Below are positions 43,425-52,139 of a stretch of 64,000 nucleotides of DNA, one piece after another. Source of the DNA: CAZRCG01 sp964598565 (GTDB lineage: Bacteria > Bdellovibrionota > UBA2394). Below the pieces are notes generated by a model. That model saw only the letters and a program-made list of their open reading frames with translations, made no database searches and was not told the origin of the DNA. The translations under genes were made by a program, and so were the position numbers. The first letter of the stretch is position 1, and every line of letters begins with the position of its first letter. The DNA lies in NCBI GenBank assembly GCA_964598565.1, contig CAZRCG010000007.1:1-64000 (forward strand), given 5' to 3'.

Positions 43425-44198
43425 CTATCGAGGGATGGAAAGATCCTCAAGTCGATCTTCAGGAAGTGAGGCATTTAACATAATGATTTCGACACGGCGA
43501 TTCTGTTCTCGGCCGTCTTTTGTTTCATTGTCAGCGATGGGTCTGTATTGAGCGTAACCAGACGCGGTAAGCCGACTAGGGCTGATCTCCTGCCGCTCTA
43601 CAAGGTAGCGTACCGCCGATGTGGCTCGTAGAGTAGAAAGCTCCCAGTTGGAATAATAGACATTTCCTACAATGGGAGCATTATCGGTATGACCTTCGAC
43701 AAGAATTTGCCTGTCGGTTGCTTTAATCATATCGGCGATAAGATCGAGAATGTGATACGATTGAGGGTCAAGTTCGGTACTTCCCTCCAAAAATAGAAAG
43801 CCACCCGAAACGCTTATGACGATCCCTCTCGAATCAATTTTAATTTGCAAGGGGGCGCTATCTTTTTGAAAGATAAAATCAAAACCATCTTGCAGAAGTT
43901 TCTTTCTCAGTTCGTCGACTATTTCGTGGTTTGTCGCCGATCGTCGTACCATGAAGCGAGGGCTTGATTCAGGCTCGCCTTCCGATTTCATTTGGGGTTT
44001 CTTTGTTCTTTGTCCGCCTTTTTTATGACCGACAAAGGCCTCTTGAAGGCTTTCACTCACATTCTTGAGTTTGGCGAGGTCTTGCTGACTAATCGAATAC
44101 ATAACCACGAAGAACGCAAAAAGTAGGGTCACCATGTCGGCATAGGGGATGATCCACCGTTCGTGGTTTTCATGTTCCTCGTGCTTTTTCTTTCCCAT
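43425..44198 (-). CDS. motB: flagellar motor stator protein MotB
   Basis: A 257-residue stator subunit. After a basic N-terminus, the single membrane helix carries the proton-binding Asp in YADMVTLLFAFFVVMYSIS. The C-terminal OmpA-like domain binds peptidoglycan (ILVEGHTDNAPI, then LSTLRATSAVRYLV and GYAQYRPIADN). It is nine bp downstream of motA and forms the 5:2 MotA-MotB proton channel. Confidence 0.95.
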   Translation of the reverse strand: MGKKKHEEHENHERWIIPYADMVTLLFAFFVVMYSISQQDLAKLKNVSESLQEAFVGHKKGGQRTKKPQMKSEGEPESSPRFMVRRSATNHEIVDELRKKLLQDGFDFIFQKDSAPLQIKIDSRGIVISVSGGFLFLEGSTELDPQSYHILDLIADMIKATDRQILVEGHTDNAPIVGNVYYSNWELSTLRATSAVRYLVERQEISPSRLTASGYAQYRPIADNETKDGREQNRRVEIIMLNASLPEDRLEDLSIPR

Positions 44199-44206
44199 GC
44201 GAGCAA

Positions 44207-44962
44207 TTACTCTTTCGGTTCTTTATCGACGATGGCGAGCAATTGCGCGGCGATAATCGTTGGAGCTGTGCCTTGCTGAATGCCCCTTACGCCTGTTTTT
44301 ACCATTTCGTAATAGAGATCCTCATGGGCAATCATCGCTTTCAATTTGTTTCCGACAGGCATGAAGACGAGATTCGAAAGGCCTACTCCGTAGACTGTAG
44401 CAATAAAAGCCACAGCAATACCGGGACCGATCGCTGCGGGATTATCGAGATTTTCCATAACGTGAATCAGACCAAGCACGGCCCCTAAAATACCGACGGT
44501 AGGGCAATATCCAGCAAAGGAGGCCCAGAACTTGGCGGTTTGATTTCTTTCGTGACTTCGATAACTCGTTCGAGCATCTAATATCGCGGTGACGAGACTA
44601 GGTTCCAGACCGTCGATGGCAAACTTAAGAGCGTCGCGCAAAAGGGGATCATGAATATTGTCGCGCTCTTTTTCGAGGGCCAAGAGTCCGTCTTTTCTTG
44701 CGATACCGGCAAGTTTTGTGACTTGTTCGACGAGAGCTTCTTCGTGGTGGCCACCCCCTTTAAAGGTGTAAATAAGGAGGCTGATAGCAGCTTTTACATT
44801 TTGAAAAGGGGTCTCGAGCATCGCCGCTCCAAGAGCCCCACCTGCGACAATCATGAAGGCCGGACCTCCCATAATCGAAGAGAGGTGACCTCCCTCAAGA
44901 ATCATACCCCCCAGAACCATGATGAAAGCGAGAGGAAGCCCGATAACACTGGCTAGTTCCAT
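44207..44962 (-). CDS. motA: flagellar motor stator protein MotA
   Basis: A 251-residue membrane protein with four hydrophobic segments (about 5-22, 28-50, 145-170, 178-200) and a cytoplasmic loop that contacts FliG. The family pattern IMGGPAFMIVAGGALGAAM near the start and FWASFAGYCPTVGILGAVLG with GPGIAVAFIATVYGVGLSN are present (quoted in parts). It is the first gene of motAB. Confidence 0.95.
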   Translation of the reverse strand: MELASVIGLPLAFIMVLGGMILEGGHLSSIMGGPAFMIVAGGALGAAMLETPFQNVKAAISLLIYTFKGGGHHEEALVEQVTKLAGIARKDGLLALEKERDNIHDPLLRDALKFAIDGLEPSLVTAILDARTSYRSHERNQTAKFWASFAGYCPTVGILGAVLGLIHVMENLDNPAAIGPGIAVAFIATVYGVGLSNLVFMPVGNKLKAMIAHEDLYYEMVKTGVRGIQQGTAPTIIAAQLLAIVDKEPKE

Positions 44963-45137
44963 GCTCCTATTCTATCGACAAGATCGGTTTACGGCAGAGC
45001 GACGGGCTTTCGATTTATTAGCGCTTAGATCTACAGTCTCTCGTTCATCGACTCATTGAGTCTATGACTGGCGAAGCTCGAGTAGAATTCACTCGATAAC
45101 GGTTGATTTTTCGCAACGCGCATGCTGTTTGCGTTAG

Positions 45138-45827
45138 GTGGTTCATCTTTCTCATGTCAGCCTGCGGTATCAAGATGATTGGGTCTTAGAAGATCTTAGC
45201 TTCTCATTGCATGAGGCCTCCATCACGGGTCTTACTGGGCCGAATGGGGCTGGAAAGTCCACGTTGTTTTCGTTGTTGGAGGGCAATCTATCGCCCACCC
45301 AGGGGCTGATCGAGTGGAGCCGCCCCTTGCGAGTGGCTGTTTTGCCTCAGACCATGAACTTTCGACGCCAAGCCCCGGTTTTGGTCTCAGAATTTTTGGC
45401 CATGGCTTTTTGGGGGCCCAACCAGAGGCCGGGGGCGCTGACCACTGACGAAGCCCAAGATCTTTTGGCTATTCGGCCACTCAGAGCTCGTCTCATCTCA
45501 GAATTGTCAGGAGGCGAGTGGAAGCGTTTAAGCTTGGCGCGTATTCTCACGGTGCCCGCCGATCTCTATTTGCTCGATGAGCCTTTTAATCATTTAGATC
45601 TTGAAACAGAGGAGCGCTTCGGCCACTCCATTCAGCAAATTGCGAAAGAGAGCGGCAAGTCGTTCTTCATTATTTCACATGATTGGCATGCGATGGATCA
45701 CTTTTGTGATGATTTAATTCTCTTAAATAAAAAAATTTTAGGGCGGGGAACGGTTCGAGAGATCAATGAACTCTATGCAAATTGGAGAGATCCTAAGCAC
45801 CATCGATGGATGCACCAACATGTTTGA
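45138..45827 (+). CDS. metal ABC transporter ATP-binding protein (ZnuC-like)
   Basis: A 229-residue ABC ATPase: Walker A GPNGAGKST, Q-loop VLPQTMNF, signature LSGGEWKRLSLARIL, Walker B DLYLLDEPFNHLD and H-loop IISHDWH. It is of the Zn/Mn (ZnuC/MntB) type and pairs with the permease gene that overlaps its end. The start is a GTG at 45138. No binding protein (ZnuA) lies next to it, so that component must be encoded elsewhere. The metal cannot be told from the sequence. Confidence 0.85.
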   Translation: MVHLSHVSLRYQDDWVLEDLSFSLHEASITGLTGPNGAGKSTLFSLLEGNLSPTQGLIEWSRPLRVAVLPQTMNFRRQAPVLVSEFLAMAFWGPNQRPGALTTDEAQDLLAIRPLRARLISELSGGEWKRLSLARILTVPADLYLLDEPFNHLDLETEERFGHSIQQIAKESGKSFFIISHDWHAMDHFCDDLILLNKKILGRGTVREINELYANWRDPKHHRWMHQHV

Positions 45828-46602
45828 AGCTCTGTTGTTGTTGTCGATGTCAGTGGCTCCTTTGGGGGCTTTGATGGTCTTTCGTCGCTTAAGTTTCTTT
45901 GGCGACGCTGTCGCTCACTCCTCGTTGTTTGGAGTGGCGGTGGGCTTTTTGTTGTTCGGTCTGAGTCCGTTCGCGATCACCGGTGGTGCTTTCGCTTCGG
46001 TGCTCTTGGCGTATGGTGTTCTGTGGTGGTTTGAAAAATCGAAACATATCGCATCAGACTTAGCTCTTACCGTTACGTACTCTGGTATTTTTTCAGCTGG
46101 CATTTTGTTGATGGGTGGAGAAGGTCACGAGTTACAGCATTTTTTGGTAAAGCGACCGGGTGATTATTCGCCCGAGCTCCTGTGGATGGTACGAGTATGG
46201 GCCGTTATCGTAACCGCATTATATTTTTTTAAAGGTAAACAACTGTGGCTTATCACTCTCGATGAGCGTTTCGCGCGCTCATTAGGAATCTCTGTTCGAG
46301 GTTACCAGGCTTTAATGGCCGTCATGGTTTCGGTATCGGTGATTCTTTTAATTCAAATCGTGGGGCTCGTTCTTGTGACGGCGTATCTTATTCTACCAGT
46401 TGCGGTGGTAGTACCATGGGCTCGAGGACTAAAAAATCTCATGGTTCTCACGGTGGGGGCCGCCATCTTAATGACCTGCCTCGGCTTTCTCGTGATGTGG
46501 AACCAGCCTCGTTCGCCCGAAGCGTTGATACCGGTACTTGGTTTTTCGTTGGCCGTTTTAAGTCTATGGTTTAAGAAAGCCCGTCGACACGAGCGCCGGT
46601 GA
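45820..46602 (+). CDS. metal ABC transporter permease (ZnuB-like)
   Basis: A 260-residue permease with about eight hydrophobic segments of the ABC-3 family. The diagnostic SFFGDAVAHSSLFGVAVGFLL and the loop ITLDERFARSLGI are present (ABC-3 permeases have xDxxFAxxxGI here). The frame opens at 45766, but the ATG at 45820 overlaps the ATPase stop by eight bases and gives the normal N-terminus. It forms the channel for Zn2+, Mn2+ or Fe2+ import. Confidence 0.87.
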   Translation: MFEALLLLSMSVAPLGALMVFRRLSFFGDAVAHSSLFGVAVGFLLFGLSPFAITGGAFASVLLAYGVLWWFEKSKHIASDLALTVTYSGIFSAGILLMGGEGHELQHFLVKRPGDYSPELLWMVRVWAVIVTALYFFKGKQLWLITLDERFARSLGISVRGYQALMAVMVSVSVILLIQIVGLVLVTAYLILPVAVVVPWARGLKNLMVLTVGAAILMTCLGFLVMWNQPRSPEALIPVLGFSLAVLSLWFKKARRHERR

Positions 46603-46765
46603 GAGAGTGGGTGTCATTGCCACATGTCATTACGACAGTGGGTTGCCACTTGAGTCTGTACTCACGCGGTTTAGGCGTCATCGCGCAGGTATTCGAGGGT
46701 TTGTCGACGAGAATATGCCCCCGTGCTTGACACCTATCGACGTCTGCGACTAGCAGTGATCGTTT

Positions 46766-48025
46766 ATGAAAGCGGACAATTTGTTTTACTACCGCACTGG
46801 CTCTCATCGCAGCTCTTGCCGCAGATCGAGGATAGCCCAGAAAGTTATCCAAGCTTTTTGGTTAGTTTGTCTAGTGTTGGTGGCCAGACCTTCTCAAGCG
46901 ATCGAGATTTCAAAATCTGATACGGATGCTTTGAACTGTGGCGCCCTCATTAGCAGTTTGATATATCCTGATTTAATTGTAACAAGCGAAGGGGGGAACT
47001 CTATCTACCGAGCCTGGAAGAACGCTCTAACCGAGGATTTTATTCCTAAAGGCGCGGATACCTATCTATCGCGTTGGATTAATCGTACGGATTATTTCTT
47101 TCCAGGCTCGACTCTTCAACTTAAGTTCGATCCATCGCCGACTTTAACGTCTGCTCACCTGGAGAATATTTTACCCACCCTCGATAGTGCTATAGAACAT
47201 TTTATTAAAGTTAAACTGCCGCGATGGCTCGACCCTCAACTTCAAATAGCCATCATGAAGTATCTTGGTTCCTTCAAAGAGAGCGACTCGATTGTCATTT
47301 ATCCTTCTGGCGTTTTTCGCCGTGGCGCGACGGAGCCAGGGCCAATTCTAAATGACTTGATTGGTGAATTAAAAGCGTTCACATCTTCAGGTTCAGAGAC
47401 TAAGGCGTTTTCGGTTGTATTGAGACGAAATAGTATCGTTTTCACTCGTGGCAGATTTATGGCGGAGTTTTTTTATAGGAACGACGGACCGAAATTTGTG
47501 GAACTCAACTCGATTCGTTGGAGTATCTCTGAGTGGAGTGGATCTGGGGCCGAATATACTTTCGAGATCGAGTTAGAGCTGGCAAAAAGTTTCAGCTCCT
47601 ATCGGCATGTCGCTCAAGTTTTAGCCCATCTCACCTATAGCCGCTCCAATCAGGTGAGTGATGAAAGCTCTGGGCTGGGAGGGCATTGGCAAATATTCGA
47701 TGCCCCGATAGTAAAAATGCCTTTGTATGGGCTTGATCTTAGCGGCATGGAGATGCCCCAGACTGTTGACGAGCTTCAATCAGTGGGCACCCCACTGGTT
47801 TTGCAGGTATCTCCCACAATGAAGCCCATTTTTATTTGGTGGGAAAATGTGGAATTGCGTCTTTTGCATACGGAGAGTCGCCCGGATGGATCTGTGAAAA
47901 CTGTTTGGTCAGGATTGGTGAACGGCGAAAAGTTTGCGACTTTTCTAGGGCGTGAGACAATCGTGAATGACGACGGTACGATCGTGCTTGAATTGACGGC
48001 AAACACAAACCAAGCAGCCCACTAA
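46766..48025 (+). CDS. exported protein of unknown function
   Basis: About 419 residues with a basic N-terminus and a hydrophobic signal (FWLVCLVLVARPSQA, cleavage near 45). The mature protein is mixed alpha/beta with no motif I recognise. The n-region is long, so the true start may lie further in. Gene 16 bp downstream is the MreB-like ATPase, on the same strand, so the two may be co-transcribed. Confidence 0.68.
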   Translation: MKADNLFYYRTGSHRSSCRRSRIAQKVIQAFWLVCLVLVARPSQAIEISKSDTDALNCGALISSLIYPDLIVTSEGGNSIYRAWKNALTEDFIPKGADTYLSRWINRTDYFFPGSTLQLKFDPSPTLTSAHLENILPTLDSAIEHFIKVKLPRWLDPQLQIAIMKYLGSFKESDSIVIYPSGVFRRGATEPGPILNDLIGELKAFTSSGSETKAFSVVLRRNSIVFTRGRFMAEFFYRNDGPKFVELNSIRWSISEWSGSGAEYTFEIELELAKSFSSYRHVAQVLAHLTYSRSNQVSDESSGLGGHWQIFDAPIVKMPLYGLDLSGMEMPQTVDELQSVGTPLVLQVSPTMKPIFIWWENVELRLLHTESRPDGSVKTVWSGLVNGEKFATFLGRETIVNDDGTIVLELTANTNQAAH

Positions 48026-48041
48026 GAAGTCACGTTATAAA

Positions 48042-49103
48042 ATGCCTGTTGTCGATGACAGGGACATCCGAGACAATAGATTTGTGGGGTTTCTACGAGA
48101 AAGAATAGCCATCGATTTGGGGACGGCCTACTCGATTGTGGCCCATGAATCGACGCCTCAAATGTGGCGCTTGCCGTCGAGTGTGGCGATTGACCGAGAC
48201 AGTGGTAAGCCAATTGCCTTTGGTGAGCGCGCAAAAAAAATGTTTGAGAGAGGTAATTCAAGCATTCAAGTGATTCGCCCCTTGAAAGATGGAGTCATTT
48301 CAAACTTCGAGGCTGCCGGTCATTATTTAAGTCATATTGTTTCTCAAACTCGGCGCAATCCTTTGGCTCTTCACTATACTATTTTTGTTTGTGTGCCTTG
48401 GGGGGCAACATCGGTCGAAGTGAAGTCGTATATTAACCGCCTCAAGACATTTCGGCAGGTGGTGAAGATTGTGCGCGAGCCCTTTGCGGCCGCTTTGGGA
48501 TGCGGTCTCGATATTCAGGCGCCGAAACCTGTGACTGTCGTGGATTTGGGGGGCGGCACGGTCGAGATGTCGACGATGGCCCATGGGTGTATGATCCATT
48601 GTTCCTCGGCGCGAGAGGCCGGCCACGCGATGGATCAGCTGATTGTTGAAAAGCTTCTGCGGCATCGTCAGTTTGAGGTTGGTTTGAATACGGCTGAAGA
48701 AATGAAGATTCACTATGGTTCGGTGACTGCCTTAGAAGCGGAAGAAGAGTTTGAAGTAAAGGGCGTTGATCGTCGAACTCAGTTGCCGAGCCGGTTGCTT
48801 ATGACGACGCAAGAGCTTCGCTTTTATATCGAACCGATGTTGACCGCCATTGAGCGCAATTTGCAAAGCCATCTGCGGCATTTACCGGCGGAACCTCGAC
48901 GCATTGCAGAGACCGAAGGCCTTTGGATGGTGGGCGGCGGTGCGCTGCTGACGGGTTGGAAAGAGCGTCTTGAAGCTAATCTTTCATTGCCGGTACTTGT
49001 GCCTGACGAGCCTCAGTATACTGTCATCCGGGGACTTAAAATTATTATCGATCGTCCCCGACGCTTTCGAGGCATTTTAAAAATTTCGGAAAATACGTTC
49101 TAG
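48042..49103 (+). CDS. MreB-like actin-fold ATPase
   Basis: A 353-residue member of the MreB/Hsp70 actin superfamily. Phosphate 1 is IAIDLGTAYSIVA, the VPW motif VCVPWGATSVE (MreB: VPxGxTxVE), phosphate 2 VVDLGGGTVEMS and the adenosine motif VGGGALLTGW. MreB assembles into membrane filaments that guide wall synthesis. Here mreC, mreD and rodA are not adjacent, and the N-terminal 20 residues and parts of the sequence differ from usual MreB, so it may be a second, specialised paralogue. Confidence 0.82.
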   Translation: MPVVDDRDIRDNRFVGFLRERIAIDLGTAYSIVAHESTPQMWRLPSSVAIDRDSGKPIAFGERAKKMFERGNSSIQVIRPLKDGVISNFEAAGHYLSHIVSQTRRNPLALHYTIFVCVPWGATSVEVKSYINRLKTFRQVVKIVREPFAAALGCGLDIQAPKPVTVVDLGGGTVEMSTMAHGCMIHCSSAREAGHAMDQLIVEKLLRHRQFEVGLNTAEEMKIHYGSVTALEAEEEFEVKGVDRRTQLPSRLLMTTQELRFYIEPMLTAIERNLQSHLRHLPAEPRRIAETEGLWMVGGGALLTGWKERLEANLSLPVLVPDEPQYTVIRGLKIIIDRPRRFRGILKISENTF

Positions 49104-49110
49104 TGCTGAC

Positions 49111-49764
49111 TTAGCCGGTTACAAACGAATTATATTTTTTTTCATAGCCAATCTCGGTCATCGGACCATGGCCGGTAATGACTCGAGTCGATGAATCAAG
49201 CGTATAGAGTCGATTCTTTATAGACCGTGAGATCAGCGAAAAATCTCCTCCCCAAAGATCGGTGCGGCCCACCGAACCATGAAAAAGAGTATCGCCCGTA
49301 AAGGCGAGGTCCTCGATGACAAAGCTAAAGCTACCGGGAGTATGGCCGGGAGTATGGAGACATTGAAGGGCATGGCTTCCAAGGCGAAATTCCTCCGTGT
49401 CTTGTAGCGCATGGTGATAGGGGCCCGGATCTTGTAAGGGCTGGCCGAAGCGCCGAGCTTGTTCAGCCCAGTTATTCCACAATGGGTCATCCCCAGGGTG
49501 GAGTGCCAAAGGGGCCTTCGTCACCGTGTGAAGCTCACGACTAGCTCCCCAATGATCGAAGTGCGCGTGAGTATGCAAAATCTGACGTACGACTAACTGG
49601 CGAGATTCGATTTCACGGTAGATTTTTGGAAAGTCGCCGCCCGGGTCGATCACGAGCGCATCTCGCGAAGTGGTATGCCACAATATCGAGCAATTACAGC
49701 CATAGGGGCCGACAGGAAACGTTAGAACTTCCCAATCTTGTCCGCTCAGACTCTGCGTAGTCAT
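49111..49764 (-). CDS. metallo-beta-lactamase-fold hydrolase (GloB-like)
   Basis: A 217-residue hydrolase with the metal-binding motif HTHAHFDHWGA, a second His in TPGHTPGSFSFV, Asp in FTGDTLFHGSVGRTD and the final ITGHGPMT. This is the glyoxalase II-like subgroup that hydrolyses thioesters such as S-lactoylglutathione, but members vary, and the substrate is not certain. It converges with the MreB-like gene (7 bp apart). Confidence 0.9.
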   Translation of the reverse strand: MTTQSLSGQDWEVLTFPVGPYGCNCSILWHTTSRDALVIDPGGDFPKIYREIESRQLVVRQILHTHAHFDHWGASRELHTVTKAPLALHPGDDPLWNNWAEQARRFGQPLQDPGPYHHALQDTEEFRLGSHALQCLHTPGHTPGSFSFVIEDLAFTGDTLFHGSVGRTDLWGGDFSLISRSIKNRLYTLDSSTRVITGHGPMTEIGYEKKYNSFVTG

Positions 49765-49844
49765 AGGGTTACCTTTCTTCTATTTCCAATTCTCGTTCTT
49801 TCAATTCTTGTCCTGGAGAGGGAGCCCAGGTATTTTTCTTGTAA

Positions 49845-51107
49845 ATGGGTCAAAAAGCAAGGGGCAGAAATCCGAGATATTCCAGACGAAACCAGACGCG
49901 GGGACCCGATCGTCATCGCGTGCGACGGCGTCCAGAGCCTGAGAGTCCATTAGTCAATCAAACGGCAGATGCAGAAATTGAGTATTGGCCTGCGCTGTTG
50001 ACGCTTTATCCTGAACTCGCAGAGCATTTACCTTGGACGAGTTTACGAGGCGCTGAGGTGACCAGTGTGCCTCGTCGTTTAGCACGAAGCCGCCATTTGT
50101 TTGGGGACAACACTCTTTATCTTAAGAATGAAGAAGAAGACTTTCATGTGTTGCCTGAGAACAAGGCACGAAAATTAGAATTTGTTTTAGGCGATACACT
50201 CGCAGAAAATAAGAAACGCTTGGTGTCTTTTGGTTATGTGGGCTCTCCCCATTGTTATGCGGTCGCTAAAGCGGCTTATGATGCGGGGTTGAAGTCGACC
50301 TTGGTTCTTCAAAAAGCTCCTCTCACCTTAGAGGCTATTGAAATGTTGGCGGCACTAAAATCGATGGGCTCCAATGTAAAATTGCGATCGTCTCGACGAG
50401 GAGTGATGCTGTCGGCGTACTGGCAGTGGTTGCTCTCGAAGGTTTTTTCAATTCGCTTAGTTCCTCCGTCGGATCCTTGGTCTTGTTTGGGCCATGTGAA
50501 TGCGATTTTAGAAATGGCTGAGCAGATTGACGAAGGTCTTATTGAGAAACCCGACGCGATTTATGTGCCTGTGGGAAGCGGAGCCACATTGGTGGGCATG
50601 GAGATTGGCAAGCGTCTTGCAGATTTGGATTCGGTCGACATCGTGGGGGTTCAGGTATCAGACTCTGAGGCGTCAGACCCCACTCGTTTAGCGGCGATGG
50701 CCAATGATGCTGTCGCGATTTTAAATCGCTATTTAAAAGAGCCTCTCGTGTATACGTTTAAGCCCGCAAGCTTTACCATTTTGCGCGATTATATGGGCGC
50801 AAGTTTTGGTCGATTGCCTGAAGCACTTCAGCAGCGTATGGAACAGTGGAAAACGAGTTTTGAGTCTCTCGAGGGTATTGAGCTCGACCCCCATTTCGCT
50901 GCCAAAACGGCCTATGCCTTGTATGACCAGATTCAGAAAAACACTATAAAGGGCAAAGTATTGTTGTTGTGGAACACAACGTGTCCTTTCAGGCGCTCCG
51001 AAATGCCGGCCGATTTCAAAGTTGAAGATTCATCGTGGCGCTTGAAGCGTTGGATTCGAGAAGACCAGCGTGAGGGTCGATTGTTAGAGCTTCGAGCCTT
51101 GAAGTGA
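49845..51107 (+). CDS. PLP-dependent enzyme, D-cysteine desulfhydrase/ACC deaminase family
   Basis: About 420 residues; the first 45 are Arg-rich and may not be translated, so a later start is possible. The PLP lysine is in ENKARKLEFVLGD, the phosphate-binding loop VPVGSGATLVGME is conserved and the C-terminus has LLWNTTCPF. Family members remove sulfide from D-cysteine or open aminocyclopropane carboxylate. Sequence alone does not decide. It overlaps the next gene by four bases. Confidence 0.75.
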   Translation: MGQKARGRNPRYSRRNQTRGPDRHRVRRRPEPESPLVNQTADAEIEYWPALLTLYPELAEHLPWTSLRGAEVTSVPRRLARSRHLFGDNTLYLKNEEEDFHVLPENKARKLEFVLGDTLAENKKRLVSFGYVGSPHCYAVAKAAYDAGLKSTLVLQKAPLTLEAIEMLAALKSMGSNVKLRSSRRGVMLSAYWQWLLSKVFSIRLVPPSDPWSCLGHVNAILEMAEQIDEGLIEKPDAIYVPVGSGATLVGMEIGKRLADLDSVDIVGVQVSDSEASDPTRLAAMANDAVAILNRYLKEPLVYTFKPASFTILRDYMGASFGRLPEALQQRMEQWKTSFESLEGIELDPHFAAKTAYALYDQIQKNTIKGKVLLLWNTTCPFRRSEMPADFKVEDSSWRLKRWIREDQREGRLLELRALK

Positions 51108-51838
51108 TTTCGATTGTAGTTCCTACCTTCGGGCGATTTCGCCATATTGTTCGATTGGTCGAATCGGCAGAACTTATTTTCCCTAAAGAGGCTTATGAGA
51201 TCATTGCAGTTTGCTCGGATGATCCGGAGTCCGAGAAGTTTCAGTGGCTCTTAGACCGCGATAATGTTTTGGCACTTCACGCCGATCATCGAAAAGAGAA
51301 ACGATTGAAATCGTTGTATGCCTATGAAAATCGTGGAATCAAGCTAGCCCAGCACGAGTGGATTTTTGTAACCAATGACGATACGCGTTTTCACCCCACA
51401 TTCTATTCTGAGTTTTTGAAGGTACAGGAAAACTTCGACGTGATTTTGGTGAAAGGACATATCGGCGACATTTCAATGGGACCAGTCATTCCTGTCGTTG
51501 GCGAAGTTGAACGGCCTGGCCACAGTACGCCACAGCCTTTGCATCTCTACGATTTCACGCTTATTCGAAGAGAGATTTATCGCGAAATTGGCTACCTCGA
51601 TGAAGCACTGGATTGGTTTGGTAAGGGAATCGATTTGGCCTTAGCCGTTGAGTTTAAGACCAGGGCGCGAATTCTTCACCAGAGCCGTCTTGCGGTAGAT
51701 CACTTCATGGCGCTTGAAGAGCGAGAGCCTCCTGACTTCCGTAGTGATTTTGCCTATATGCATGACAAGTGGGAACGATGGTGCGCCGATCATTCTGGCT
51801 ATCGATACACAATTTTTAATTCGGCTGATTCGCCGTAA
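51104..51838 (+). CDS. glycosyltransferase family 2-like protein
   Basis: A 244-residue GT-A-fold protein. It starts MISIVVPTFGRFRHIVRLVES, in parts SIVVPTFGRFRHIV, and has the DxD-type NDDTRFHP near 92-99, which binds Mg and nucleotide sugar. It is short for the family and lacks a membrane anchor. The preceding PLP enzyme gene overlaps it by GTGA, so the two are coupled. Acceptor unknown. Confidence 0.8.
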   Translation: MISIVVPTFGRFRHIVRLVESAELIFPKEAYEIIAVCSDDPESEKFQWLLDRDNVLALHADHRKEKRLKSLYAYENRGIKLAQHEWIFVTNDDTRFHPTFYSEFLKVQENFDVILVKGHIGDISMGPVIPVVGEVERPGHSTPQPLHLYDFTLIRREIYREIGYLDEALDWFGKGIDLALAVEFKTRARILHQSRLAVDHFMALEEREPPDFRSDFAYMHDKWERWCADHSGYRYTIFNSADSP

Positions 51839-51873
51839 TCGGAGCACGGCTTCGTGTGTCCGAATAGTCCTTA

Positions 51874-52050
51874 GAGCCCATCCGAAAAGTGGTTTCGTTA
51901 TGAGGCTGAGCGAAAAGGTGGCCAGCAAGGCCGCAGACCAAAAATGCGCGGAGGTGGCCTCTCTGGCCATTGAGCACATTCTTGTGTCGAGAACGCTGCT
52001 GGCGACCTTTGCAGCCAGCCGCAATAGATATCCACTTTTCGGATGGGCTC
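51874..52050. mobile_element. 177-bp MITE, IS5-family-like ends
   Basis: Perfect 19-bp terminal inverted repeats (GAGCCCATCCGAAAAGTGG at 51874-51892, complement at 52032-52050) flanked by a TTA duplication (51871-51873 and 52051-52053). Three-base TNA duplications are known for IS5-family transposases. There is no transposase gene within. The 16 outer bases recur at 16771-16786. Small frames that cross it are chance. Confidence 0.85.
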
Positions 52051-52139
52051 TTAATATTTTCCCGCATCGTCGCTAATGAGCGCATGATTGGCTCGCAGCG
52101 CACTTGACTAAAGGATTCTATCAGTTAAGGGGTTGTTTC

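Noticed and set aside
51641..52103. Frames of 95-127 codons across the MITE region on both strands
   Set aside because: They read through the terminal repeats and into the glycosyltransferase 3' end; MITEs often carry such chance frames.
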